Of a stretch of 64,000 nucleotides of DNA, positions 41,787 through 49,976 are shown one piece after another. The notes beneath the pieces are model-generated. The model ran no database searches. It was not told the DNA's origin and was given only the letters and a program-made list of their open reading frames with translations. Source of the stretch: an uncultured Mobiluncus sp. (GTDB lineage: Bacteria; Actinomycetota; Actinomycetes; Actinomycetales; Actinomycetaceae). The position numbers and the translations under genes are program-made. The stretch lies in contig NZ_CAMUES010000001.1 in assembly GCF_947087965.1 (NCBI RefSeq), forward strand, positions 310,001 through 374,000, in the 5' to 3' direction. The number at the start of each line of letters is the position of its first letter. The first letter of the stretch is position 1.

Positions 41787-42923
41787 CTATTTCACGGTGA
41801 CGTTCAGACGATGACCCTTCAGGCTGCGTGCCCGCTTGCTCAAAGTAGCGGCTGCGGAACGCAAGGCCGCCCCGGCGACGGATTGTCCGTTCTTGGCAGC
41901 CTCGCTGGTGGAGAGGGGCTCACCGCCATCGGAGGCTTCCCGATAGGCGACTTCCAGAGGAATCTGTGCCAAAAGTGGAACTTCGTAACCCAAGATCTGA
42001 GACAGCCGAGAGGCCACCTGCTCGCCGCCTCCCGTTCCAAAGACCTCGATACGAGAGCCGTCCGGGCCGGTCAGGTAACTCATATTCTCAATCACCCCTA
42101 CGACCTTTTGGTTCGTGCCCGAAGCTATCGAACCGGCACGTTCGGCGACTTCGGCCGCCGCGAGTTGCGGGGTGGTCACGACGACGATTTCCGAGTTCGG
42201 CAGCAGCTGTGCCACCGAAATCGCCACGTCGCCGGTACCGGGGGGCAGGTCTAGGAGCAGCACATCCAAATCTCCCCAGAAAGTCTCGGACAGGAACTGT
42301 TCCAAAGCCCGGTGCAGCATCGGCCCGCGCCATACCACCGGCTGTCCGTCAGGAACGAACATGCCCATCGAAATAACTTTTACCCCGTGAGCAGTGGGTG
42401 GCATCATCATGTCTCCCACCGGGGTGGGGGCCGCGTCCTCTAACCCGAGCATGCGCGGAATCGAGAATCCGTAAATATCGCAGTCCAAAACCGCCACTTT
42501 CAGGCCAGAGTCCGCCATCGCGGCCGCTAGGTTAGCGGTGACCGAGGACTTGCCGACCCCGCCTTTTCCAGAAGTAATGGCGTAGACACGGGTCAGGGAG
42601 TCCGGTTGAGTAAAGGGGATTACCGGCCTGGCTCCCAGCAGCTTTTCCTTGACCCGGTCCAGTTCCTCGCGACTCATGACACCCATTTCCACTTCCACGG
42701 AGGTCACGCCGGGAACTTCCGCCAGGCGCGCCTTGGCATCTTGCTCAATCTGAGCCTGCAGGGGACATCCCGCGATAGTCAGGGCGATGCGGGCAAAAAC
42801 GTGGCCCGAGTCGTCAATTTTCAGTTCCTGGACCATATCCAAATCGGTGATTGACCGGCGAATCTCAGGGTCAATGACTTTCTCCAGGGCTTTCATCAAT
42901 TCATCTGTAGTGGGTAATGTCAT
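41787..42923 (-). CDS. mrp: Mrp/ApbC family Fe-S carrier ATPase
   Basis: The 378-residue protein has an N-terminal MIP18 (DUF59) domain (residues 1-90, KVIDPEIRRSITDLDMV) and a ParA/MinD-like ATPase domain with the deviant Walker A SGKGGVGKSS near residue 118. DLPPGTGDVAIS gives Walker B and AVLDCDIYGFS the switch region. The family carries [4Fe-4S] clusters to target enzymes, often through a CxxC near the C-terminus. Here the segment after ENMSYL reads TGPDGSRIEVFG with no CxxC, which I recall is common in actinobacterial Mrp. TAGCAT 6 bases upstream of the ATG indicates a leaderless transcript. Confidence 0.92.
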   Translation of the reverse strand: MTLPTTDELMKALEKVIDPEIRRSITDLDMVQELKIDDSGHVFARIALTIAGCPLQAQIEQDAKARLAEVPGVTSVEVEMGVMSREELDRVKEKLLGARPVIPFTQPDSLTRVYAITSGKGGVGKSSVTANLAAAMADSGLKVAVLDCDIYGFSIPRMLGLEDAAPTPVGDMMMPPTAHGVKVISMGMFVPDGQPVVWRGPMLHRALEQFLSETFWGDLDVLLLDLPPGTGDVAISVAQLLPNSEIVVVTTPQLAAAEVAERAGSIASGTNQKVVGVIENMSYLTGPDGSRIEVFGTGGGEQVASRLSQILGYEVPLLAQIPLEVAYREASDGGEPLSTSEAAKNGQSVAGAALRSAAATLSKRARSLKGHRLNVTVK

Positions 42924-42929
42924 ACCTTC

Positions 42930-42935
42930 ATGCTA
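42930..42935 (-). promoter_or_regulatory. -10 TAGCAT for leaderless mrp mRNA
   Basis: TAGCAT on the minus strand ends 6 bases before ATG 42923. GAAGGT sits directly against the ATG, too close for a Shine-Dalgarno. Confidence 0.5.
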
Positions 42936-43013
42936 ATGCCAGCGCTGGGTTTTTTCACACTAGGGCGCTAGGCTTAACCCTTGTTATATACGCGGCAGTG
43001 ATGAGGGGGTAAG

Positions 43014-45140
43014 GTGATTTTCGGATTCGGCAAGTCCCAGTCCAGTGGGCATCTCCACCCCGCCGCACCGCCTCCTCCACGGCAAGGACCTCGCCTGAAG
43101 CAACCGGCAGCATCGGGAGAAAGCCGCGTTAGCGTCTCTGGAACCAGCGAGGAAAAGCCCCGTGTGTCCCCGCGCAGCGCCGCATCCCCCCAGGCCGAGA
43201 CAGCTTTGCAATCCTCACCAGACCCAAAAATGCCGCGCTACCAGCTGCGCGGCTTGGACGGGATCCGAGCATTGGCAGCTTTGGCGGTGCTGGTTTACCA
43301 CGTAGCTCCGAACTGGCTGCCGGGAGGGTTCCTGGGGGTAGACGTATTTTTTGTGCTGTCTGGATTCCTGATCACAGCCCTGTTGGCGCGTGAACAGCGC
43401 CTCACCGGGCGCATCGATGTCCGTGCGTTTTGGCTGCGGCGCTTCCGGAGACTGGTTCCCGCCGTAACCTTGACCGTACTGGTGACCGTGCCGCTGGCAG
43501 CTTTGGTGAACCGGGATTTCCTAGTGGGCATCTGGTATCAAGTCCTGGGAACCCTGACCTACACCTATAACTGGGTCAATGTGGCTTTTGGGGGCTCCTA
43601 TTTTGACCGGACCAACCCACAGTTCCTCGCGAATATGTGGACTTTGGCGGTGGAGCAGCAATTTTACCTGGTGTGGCCCCTGATTTTGTTGCTGGCTTTC
43701 CTGATTCCCACCCGGCATCGGTGGTTGGTGCCCGCACTGCTGGCTTTGGCCTCTGTGAGCGAAATGGCGGTGTTAAAAGCCGGGGGAGGGAATCTAACCC
43801 GCATCTACGAAGGTACCGATACGCACGCTTTCGGGCTGATGTTGGGGGCGACTTTGGCTTTGCTGTTCCCCTTGGCGTTGGAAAACACCCCGCATTACCT
43901 GGATTGTTCCACAGTCCGGTTGCGCGGTTTGGCGGCTTGGGTAGGCATGGTTGGGGTGTTCGTCAGTTTCCTGATGCTGCGTGACAGCGATCCCTTCACC
44001 TATCCGTGGGGAGTGTTGGCGGTTAGTGTGCTGACCATCGGGATTATTCAGGCTTGTTTGGAGGAAGTCTCCGGCGTGAGCGGACCGGGTCAGGTCCTGG
44101 TCGAATTTTTGTCGTGGCCTCCCCTGCAATGGCTAGGTGTGCGCTCCTATTCCCTGTACCTGTGGCATTGGCCAGTGTTCATGCTGGTCAACAGCCTCTG
44201 GCGGGGATTGCCGCAGTGGGCGGCGCTGGTGATTATTGCCGTGATATCGATATTGGCGGCATCTGTGAGTTACAAATATGTCGAGAGACCCATGCGGCAC
44301 AACGGTTTAATCGTCACCTGGAAACGTTGGTTTGCGCCGCGTTCGCAAAAGGCCGTGAGCCCGGCGGTTTCCTCCCGGTTGCGGGTGTCGTGGTGGCGGC
44401 GCTCCCTGGTTTGGATGGCGGCTGTGGTCGCGGTGCTGCCGCTGGTCATCTCTATCGCCATAGCTCCAGAAAAAACCGCTGCCGAACAACTTGTTGAAGC
44501 CGGGGCGAACTTTATTCATAACGAAAAGCCGGAGGACAGCCACCACTCGAAAACTGGTGCGGAGGAAAAACCATCCGAGCCAACTCCCCAAACTAAGCCA
44601 ACCACGTCAACCAAGCCTTCTGAGGTTAGTGAGCCAATCTCCGGGGACCAAGTCGACATTATTGGGGACTCGGTGACTCTGGCTGCGGCACCGAAACTCG
44701 TCCAAACTCTGCCCGGTGCCACCATAGACGCGGCGGTATCACGCAGCTCAGCGGCAGGTGTGGGCATCATGCGGGCTCGTCAAGCCCAAGGCACGCTACG
44801 TCCCTACGTAGTCTTTGCTCTCGCCACGAATTCGACGTTTCGAGTTCAAGATGGCGAAGCTCTGCTCGCCGAGTTCCCGCAGACAAGATTTGTGTTCGTG
44901 ACCGGTCACGGCCGGGCTTCCCAGGAGTGGATTCAAATCTCTAACCAGACCATGTATGCCCTGGCTGGCGCCCACCCTGACCGGGTGAAAGTCGCCAGCT
45001 GGGACAGTGCTATCGCCGGTCATACGGACCTTTTGGCCAGTGACGAGGTTCATCCCGGCCCCGCCGGGCAAGATATCTATGCCGCGACCGTTCAAGCAGC
45101 ACTGCAACAGTTTCAATCCAAGGCCGGTAGCGGTTCCTAA
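43014..45140 (+). CDS. OafA/YrhL-type acyltransferase with SGNH domain
   Basis: The protein is 708 residues. A 75-residue Pro/Ser-rich cytoplasmic extension leads into an acyltransferase-3 domain with about ten helices (RGLDGIRALAALAVLVYH; GGFLGVDVFFVLSGFLITAL). After a last helix near residue 475 comes a Thr/Lys/Pro-rich linker and an extracellular SGNH hydrolase-like domain. That domain has DIIGDSVTLAAAP (catalytic Ser) near residue 548 and SDEVHPGPAGQDIY (Asp and His) near 680. Such proteins move acetyl or other acyl groups across the membrane to sugars of peptidoglycan or surface polysaccharide. AGGGGG lies just upstream of GTG 43014. The gene end overlaps the convergent PHP gene by 4 bases. 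Confidence 0.92.
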   Translation: MIFGFGKSQSSGHLHPAAPPPPRQGPRLKQPAASGESRVSVSGTSEEKPRVSPRSAASPQAETALQSSPDPKMPRYQLRGLDGIRALAALAVLVYHVAPNWLPGGFLGVDVFFVLSGFLITALLAREQRLTGRIDVRAFWLRRFRRLVPAVTLTVLVTVPLAALVNRDFLVGIWYQVLGTLTYTYNWVNVAFGGSYFDRTNPQFLANMWTLAVEQQFYLVWPLILLLAFLIPTRHRWLVPALLALASVSEMAVLKAGGGNLTRIYEGTDTHAFGLMLGATLALLFPLALENTPHYLDCSTVRLRGLAAWVGMVGVFVSFLMLRDSDPFTYPWGVLAVSVLTIGIIQACLEEVSGVSGPGQVLVEFLSWPPLQWLGVRSYSLYLWHWPVFMLVNSLWRGLPQWAALVIIAVISILAASVSYKYVERPMRHNGLIVTWKRWFAPRSQKAVSPAVSSRLRVSWWRRSLVWMAAVVAVLPLVISIAIAPEKTAAEQLVEAGANFIHNEKPEDSHHSKTGAEEKPSEPTPQTKPTTSTKPSEVSEPISGDQVDIIGDSVTLAAAPKLVQTLPGATIDAAVSRSSAAGVGIMRARQAQGTLRPYVVFALATNSTFRVQDGEALLAEFPQTRFVFVTGHGRASQEWIQISNQTMYALAGAHPDRVKVASWDSAIAGHTDLLASDEVHPGPAGQDIYAATVQAALQQFQSKAGSGS

Positions 45141-46015
45141 CTCGGCGGTAGCTCGCCGAGAAGTGGGCTGGCACCCGCGGCGAGAATCTGGCGCAGGCTG
45201 GCTTCGGGCATGGTGTTTTCACCCAGCTGATTAGGTTTGCCCGCCCCGTGGTAATCCGAAGCCCCGGAGACAAACAAATCGAGCTCCCGGGCCAACCCTG
45301 CGGCCAATTGGCGGGCTGGGGCATCATGTTCGCGGTGGTTGACTTCAATACCCCGCAGGCCGTTTTGAGCGAGTTTCCGAACTATGGCGGGGTCCAGCCT
45401 CCGTTTGCTGCGCGTCAACGAAAACGGGTGAGCCAGCACAGGAACCCCGCCATCGGCGCGGATAGCCTCCAGGACGGCGAAACTGTCAACAATGGGGCGC
45501 GAAACGTAATAGGGGGAGCCGGGATTGAGGACCTTTTTGAACGCTTCGGAGCGGGTCTGAAAGTAGCCTTTCCGCACCAGGGCATCACCGATATGCGGTC
45601 GCCCCGGGGTCAATCCGGTAATCTCTGCCTGCACGTCTGACCACGTCAGCGGATAATCCTGGTTGATTTTCGTGACCATGCGCCGCATGCGTTCCAAGCG
45701 ATCGTGGTGGGCATTTTTTAATATTGCTCGGACGCTGCCGCGGTGGGGATTCGGCAGATAATTCAGCAGGTGGATAGGGCAGCGGTCCACGCTCGTGGAG
45801 ATTTCCGTACCTAAAATAATCGCGGGCGGACGAGCCCCTTCGGCCGTTAACTCGGCATAGGCGGCGCGAAATGGCTCCCAGTGCTCGAACGTATCGTGAT
45901 CGACTGCCCCGATTACATCCAACCCGGCAACACGTGCCTTTTTTAGCAATTCACGCGGAACATCCGTGCCATCGGAGAGCGCGGAATGCACGTGGGGGTC
46001 GATTTTCAAGGCCAT
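45137..46015 (-). CDS. PHP-domain phosphoesterase
   Basis: The 292-residue polymerase/histidinol phosphatase-type metal hydrolase has the first metal motif KIDPHVHSALSDGT at the N-terminus, AVDHDTFEH near residue 42, GTEIS near 70 and VLAHPFSL near 193. The last motif is ASDYHGAGKPN near 256. Related actinobacterial and E. coli (YciV/RNase AM) proteins hydrolyse 3',5'-bisphosphonucleosides or short RNA 5' ends. The ATG at 46015 is chosen because TAGGAT lies 6 bases upstream; a GTG at 46021 is directly against that hexamer. Confidence 0.9.
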   Translation of the reverse strand: MALKIDPHVHSALSDGTDVPRELLKKARVAGLDVIGAVDHDTFEHWEPFRAAYAELTAEGARPPAIILGTEISTSVDRCPIHLLNYLPNPHRGSVRAILKNAHHDRLERMRRMVTKINQDYPLTWSDVQAEITGLTPGRPHIGDALVRKGYFQTRSEAFKKVLNPGSPYYVSRPIVDSFAVLEAIRADGGVPVLAHPFSLTRSKRRLDPAIVRKLAQNGLRGIEVNHREHDAPARQLAAGLARELDLFVSGASDYHGAGKPNQLGENTMPEASLRQILAAGASPLLGELPPS

Positions 46016-46021
46016 ATCCAC

Positions 46022-46027
46022 ATCCTA
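46022..46027 (-). promoter_or_regulatory. -10 TAGGAT for leaderless PHP gene mRNA
   Basis: TAGGAT on the minus strand ends 6 bases before ATG 46015. Confidence 0.5.
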
Positions 46028-46125
46028 ATGATTCGCCGGTGGGGCCGGCCTGACATGCGGGTCACGGGGAATCTCGTGAATGTCAGACAGAGCCGGAGCC
46101 TTCCGAACTCGGGGCAGTCGCGGCG

Positions 46126-47640
46126 CTATTCTGCCTGTACGCGGGCAATCCAGGCTTCCACGTCAGCCACGGTACGGGGGATATTCTGTGAGATACGCTC
46201 GCATTTGCCGCCGGGTCCCACCAAAATGTCGTCCTCGATACGCACGGAAATGCCCCGATACTCCGGGGGAACTGCCAAGTCGTCTTTTCGGAAGTACAGT
46301 CCGGGCTCGATGGTGAAAATCATGCCGGGTTCCAGCCTGGCTCCGTTGTACATTTCGCGGCGCGCCTGGGCGCAATCATGAACGTCAATGCCCAGGTGGT
46401 GTGAAGTGCCATGCACCATCCACCGGCGATGATACTGACCATCCTCCTGCAGTGATTCCTCCCAGGAAACCGGTAGCAGACCCCACTCGTCAAGCCTCTG
46501 TGCGATGACGCGCATGGCGGCGCTGTGGACATCAGAGAAAATACATCCCGGCTGATTCGCCTGGTCAAAAGCCGCGTCGGCAGCGTCCAGAACCGCTTGA
46601 TAAACGCGACGCTGCACCTCGTTGAAATGACCATTAATCGGCAGGGTTCGGGTGATGTCCGCGGTGTAAAGCGAATCGAGCTCCACTCCGGCATCAATCA
46701 AGATGAGGTCGCCCTCCCGCACCACACCATCGTTGTTAATCCAGTGCAGGGTCGCGGCGTGCTCCCCGGAAGCCGCAATCGTGTCATAGCCCAGGCCATT
46801 ACCGACTTCCCGAGCACGCGCTCCGAATGCACCTTCTACCACGCGCTCGCCGCGGAAATGTTTCACCGCCCGCGGGAAAGATCGAATCGCCTCTTCAAAG
46901 CCCTCTTTGGTAGCAGCGACAGCCTTGCGCATCTCCTCGATTTCCCAATCGTCCTTAATGAGGCGCAGTTCAGAAGTTGCTTCCTCCAGCGAATTGTCCA
47001 GTTTCTTGGCGGCATCGGGGTCAATCCCAGCTTGCTCGCGAACCTGATTCACCACTGCCGCGGCCTGGGAATCGGAGGTAGAAATCATCGCAATCTGGAC
47101 CTGACCAGCATCTTTAGCTAATAAATCGGGCAGTGTCTCCAGGTGGGCACAGGGAATCCCACACATGCGCTCGAATTCCTCCAGCGAGGGACGCACCCCA
47201 ACCCACAACTCGCCGTAACGCGAATCTGCGTAAAACTCCTCAGAAGCGCGTGACGCGCGAGGACGGAAAAAGACGGTGGCGGTGTGGGTTCCTTCGCCTT
47301 CACCGGTTTCACCTTCCCGAACCGGGTTCAAAACCAATACGGCATCGGGAATCAAGTCAGTTCCCAAGCCGGTCAGGTGGGAAAACGCGGAGTGCGGCCG
47401 GAATCGGTAGTCACAGTCATTGTTGCGCACCACTAGAGCGCCAGCAGGGACGACCAGTCGCACTCCTTTAAACTTTTCCCCCAACTTCACGCGGCGGCGC
47501 AGCGCGTAGGGAGCAGCACTAGACCGTTCGTAGCCATCGGTGGGACGCGGACCCCAGTTCTCGCCGATAAACTTCTTAAACTCTTTGGACTGGGGCTGAC
47601 GGGAGCGGTTCTTGCCGCGGGTTTCTTTTTGATCACTCAT
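46126..47640 (-). CDS. pepP: Xaa-Pro aminopeptidase P, M24B
   Basis: The 504-residue enzyme removes N-terminal residues preceding proline. The N-terminal AMP_N domain includes GALVVRNNDCDYRFRPHSAF. The pita-bread catalytic domain has the metal ligands in LILIDAGVELDSLYTADITR (two Asp), HGTSHHLGIDVHD (His), MIFTIEPGLYF (Glu) and SVRIEDDILV (Glu). A basic 40-residue N-terminus precedes the fold. The ATG at 47640 has both GAGGAC and a TAGACT hexamer (47648-47653, 7 bases away) upstream. It is the third peptidase of the window after PepN and PepO; the genes are not clustered. Confidence 0.93.
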   Translation of the reverse strand: MSDQKETRGKNRSRQPQSKEFKKFIGENWGPRPTDGYERSSAAPYALRRRVKLGEKFKGVRLVVPAGALVVRNNDCDYRFRPHSAFSHLTGLGTDLIPDAVLVLNPVREGETGEGEGTHTATVFFRPRASRASEEFYADSRYGELWVGVRPSLEEFERMCGIPCAHLETLPDLLAKDAGQVQIAMISTSDSQAAAVVNQVREQAGIDPDAAKKLDNSLEEATSELRLIKDDWEIEEMRKAVAATKEGFEEAIRSFPRAVKHFRGERVVEGAFGARAREVGNGLGYDTIAASGEHAATLHWINNDGVVREGDLILIDAGVELDSLYTADITRTLPINGHFNEVQRRVYQAVLDAADAAFDQANQPGCIFSDVHSAAMRVIAQRLDEWGLLPVSWEESLQEDGQYHRRWMVHGTSHHLGIDVHDCAQARREMYNGARLEPGMIFTIEPGLYFRKDDLAVPPEYRGISVRIEDDILVGPGGKCERISQNIPRTVADVEAWIARVQAE

Positions 47641-47647
47641 GTCCTCA

Positions 47648-47653
47648 AGTCTA
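47648..47653 (-). promoter_or_regulatory. -10 TAGACT for pepP
   Basis: TAGACT on the minus strand ends 7 bases before ATG 47640. GAGGAC overlaps the same region, so either leaderless or leadered initiation is possible. Confidence 0.35.
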
Positions 47654-47754
47654 CGCGCTCGGTGGCAACCCGCGGCGGTTTCCCATTCACCAAGACTGAT
47701 ATCCCTGTTCCGGAGTCATCCTGGGCCGGGCGGGCCACAGGTGTGTGGCGCGGA

Positions 47755-48261
47755 TTATGACAAGTCCGGGGCGGAATCCTCAGGGGGAACTTCGTCAGTC
47801 GCCGTGGCGGAATCTTCCGCGGCTTCATCCATTCCGTGCAGGGGAGCGGCTTCCTCGGATTCGTCAAAATCGGGGGAGGCCTGCTTCGCTGCCGTTTCCG
47901 GGTCTTCTGGGGGCTTGCGAATCAAAGCGTTCAGAGCTGTGCCGACTAACCCGGCGAGGCCGATGCCGATTATGAAAGTCCAAATGACCCGGTTTCCGCC
48001 ATTCTTGCCCATGTCGGAAAACACAAAGAACTTCATCAAGCCGGCAATCAGTGCTGCGACAAAGGAGATGACATACAAGCCGCCGGGTTCGCGATGCACC
48101 AGAGCGCGCACCAGGGCAATGACTCCGCCCCAAAAACCGGCTGCCAATAGGCAAGCACCTACCATCTGGGTATTTTCTTCAGCCGAGAGCATCGAGAGGA
48201 TGCCCAATCCTATTAAAGCGCCAAAAACGACACCTTCATAGGGAGAAAGGTGATCAATCAT
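47755..48261 (-). CDS. Hypothetical four-helix membrane protein
   Basis: The 168-residue protein has four hydrophobic segments (about residues 10-26, 34-52, 64-82 and 95-115). An acidic, disordered C-terminus follows (ESEEAAPLHGMDEAAEDSAT), rich in Glu, Asp, Ala and Pro. I do not recognise a family with certainty. Its start codon overlaps the stop of the DEAD-box helicase gene by one base (TGATG), so it is translationally coupled to it and probably always co-expressed. Confidence 0.75.
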   Translation of the reverse strand: MIDHLSPYEGVVFGALIGLGILSMLSAEENTQMVGACLLAAGFWGGVIALVRALVHREPGGLYVISFVAALIAGLMKFFVFSDMGKNGGNRVIWTFIIGIGLAGLVGTALNALIRKPPEDPETAAKQASPDFDESEEAAPLHGMDEAAEDSATATDEVPPEDSAPDLS

Positions 48262-49838
48262 CAGCGAGCCCCCTTACCTTTTCCAGCCTTGTCGGACTTA
48301 TGACGACGAGTGCGTTTACGTTGACGTTCCTTCTTCGAAGATTCCTCGGCAGCCTCGCGTTCTGCGGGTTTTCCGCCTTCCTTGAGGCCGTGCTTCTTTT
48401 TGTTGTTCTTGTGCGGACCGTGGCCCTTCTCAGATTTCCGGCGCCCTGAGCCGGAACCCTTCCCGCCGCGGCGCGACCCAAAACTGCCCGGGTCGCGTCC
48501 ACCCAAGTCCTCCAGTTCTTCGGCTTCCAAACCGGCGCGAACCCGTCGGGACCGCGGCAAGTTTGCGGTAGCGTCAGTGGGAATGTCCAGGTCGGAATAG
48601 AGATGCGCAGAGGTATGATAGGTCTCTCGCGGGTCGGAAAAATCCAAGTCGAGCGTCCGATTAATGACTCGCCACCGAGTCAGGTCCTCCCAGTCCACGA
48701 AGGTGATGGCGCTGCCTTTGTTGCCGGCGCGAGCGGTGCGCCCAATGCGGTGAATATAGGTCTTATCGTCTTCGGGGCATTCATAGTTAATCACGTGAGT
48801 CACGTCATCCACGTCTATGCCTCGCGCCGCTACGTCAGTGGCAACCAGCACGTCCACCTTGCCGTGACGGAAAGCCCGCAAAGCCCGCTCTCGTGCATTT
48901 TGACCCAAGTCACCGTGAATCGCGCCGGTGGCGAAACCCCGTTCGGAGAGATCGTCAGCCAATCGTTGGCAAATTCGTTTCGTGCGGGTAAAGATAATCG
49001 TCAAGCCGCGACCTCGAGCTTGCAAAATCCGGGCGACGACTTCTGTCTTGTTCAAGGAATGCACCCGGTACACGACTTGTTTGACCTGCCGTACAGTCTG
49101 TGAAGAATCAGTCGGATCGGCGGCACGGATATGCGTTGGCTGGAACATGTAACGCCGCGCCAGAGCCACCACCGGGCCGGGCATAGTGGCAGAAAACAGC
49201 ATGGTGTGGCGACGCGAGGGAATCTGGGAGATGAGTTTTTCCACGTCAGGCAGGAAACCCATGTCCAACATTTCGTCGGCCTCGTCTAAAACCAAGGTCC
49301 GCACCCGCCCCAGTTTCAAGGTGCCCTGATTCATCAGGTCAATCAGACGTCCCGGAGTGCCCACTACCACCTCGACGCCCTGGCGCAGCGCGTCGACCTG
49401 GGAATCGAATCCGACCCCACCGTAAATCTCGAGGATTCGGGCAACTCGATGGGCCGCTGCTGCCCGAATCTCCGCCGCGACTTGCTTCGCCAGTTCGCGG
49501 GTGGGCAGGACCACTAAGGCTTGCGGGGCGCCAGAATCCGGAATCTCGTCCCAGCCTTCATCGCCGGGACCGATAATGTCGTGCAGAATCGGAATGGCGA
49601 ATCCGAGAGTCTTACCGGTGCCGGTTTTGGCCTGACCGATAATGTCCTGGCGGTTCAACGCGACCGGCAAGGTCAGGGCTTGAATCGGAAACGGATGAAT
49701 GATGCCTTGATCGCGCAAGGCCGCAACGATTTCGGGTTCCACATCAAAATCAGCGAAAGTTTTGTCTTGGTTCGCTTCCAAGTCATTAATACCGGTGATG
49801 TCCGCCGTGGCTTCCTCATCAGTTCCCGCGGTTTCCAA
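48261..49838 (-). CDS. DEAD-box ATP-dependent RNA helicase
   Basis: The 525-residue helicase has two RecA domains. Q-motif region FADFDVEPEIVAAL, motif I AKTGTGKT near residue 79, Ia PTRELAKQ, II VLDEADEM, III SATMPG, IV IIFTRTK, V DVAARGIDV and VI HRIGRTARAG are all present. The C-terminal 100 residues are very basic (Lys, Arg, Gly, Ser; GRRKSEKGHGPHKNNKKKH), typical of RNA-binding tails of RhlE/DeaD-like proteins. I prefer TTG 49838, with GAGGAG 10 bases upstream, over a TTG at 49856 that overlaps that ribosome binding site. As I recall, in mycobacteria rhlE also lies near the ferritin-like and DUF3107 genes, matching the order here. Confidence 0.92.
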   Translation of the reverse strand: METAGTDEEATADITGINDLEANQDKTFADFDVEPEIVAALRDQGIIHPFPIQALTLPVALNRQDIIGQAKTGTGKTLGFAIPILHDIIGPGDEGWDEIPDSGAPQALVVLPTRELAKQVAAEIRAAAAHRVARILEIYGGVGFDSQVDALRQGVEVVVGTPGRLIDLMNQGTLKLGRVRTLVLDEADEMLDMGFLPDVEKLISQIPSRRHTMLFSATMPGPVVALARRYMFQPTHIRAADPTDSSQTVRQVKQVVYRVHSLNKTEVVARILQARGRGLTIIFTRTKRICQRLADDLSERGFATGAIHGDLGQNARERALRAFRHGKVDVLVATDVAARGIDVDDVTHVINYECPEDDKTYIHRIGRTARAGNKGSAITFVDWEDLTRWRVINRTLDLDFSDPRETYHTSAHLYSDLDIPTDATANLPRSRRVRAGLEAEELEDLGGRDPGSFGSRRGGKGSGSGRRKSEKGHGPHKNNKKKHGLKEGGKPAEREAAEESSKKERQRKRTRRHKSDKAGKGKGAR

Positions 49839-49976
49839 GGTATTTTCGCTCCTCAATGTGTATCTTCCTTATCGTTGTCAGTGCTCAAAAGTCGTTTGCC
49901 TATATCTTTCATTGTAAACCGAGCCGGCTGGAGGATGTGGTTTTCCTGCCTGGTTCACCATTTCGCAGGCAAAAGC

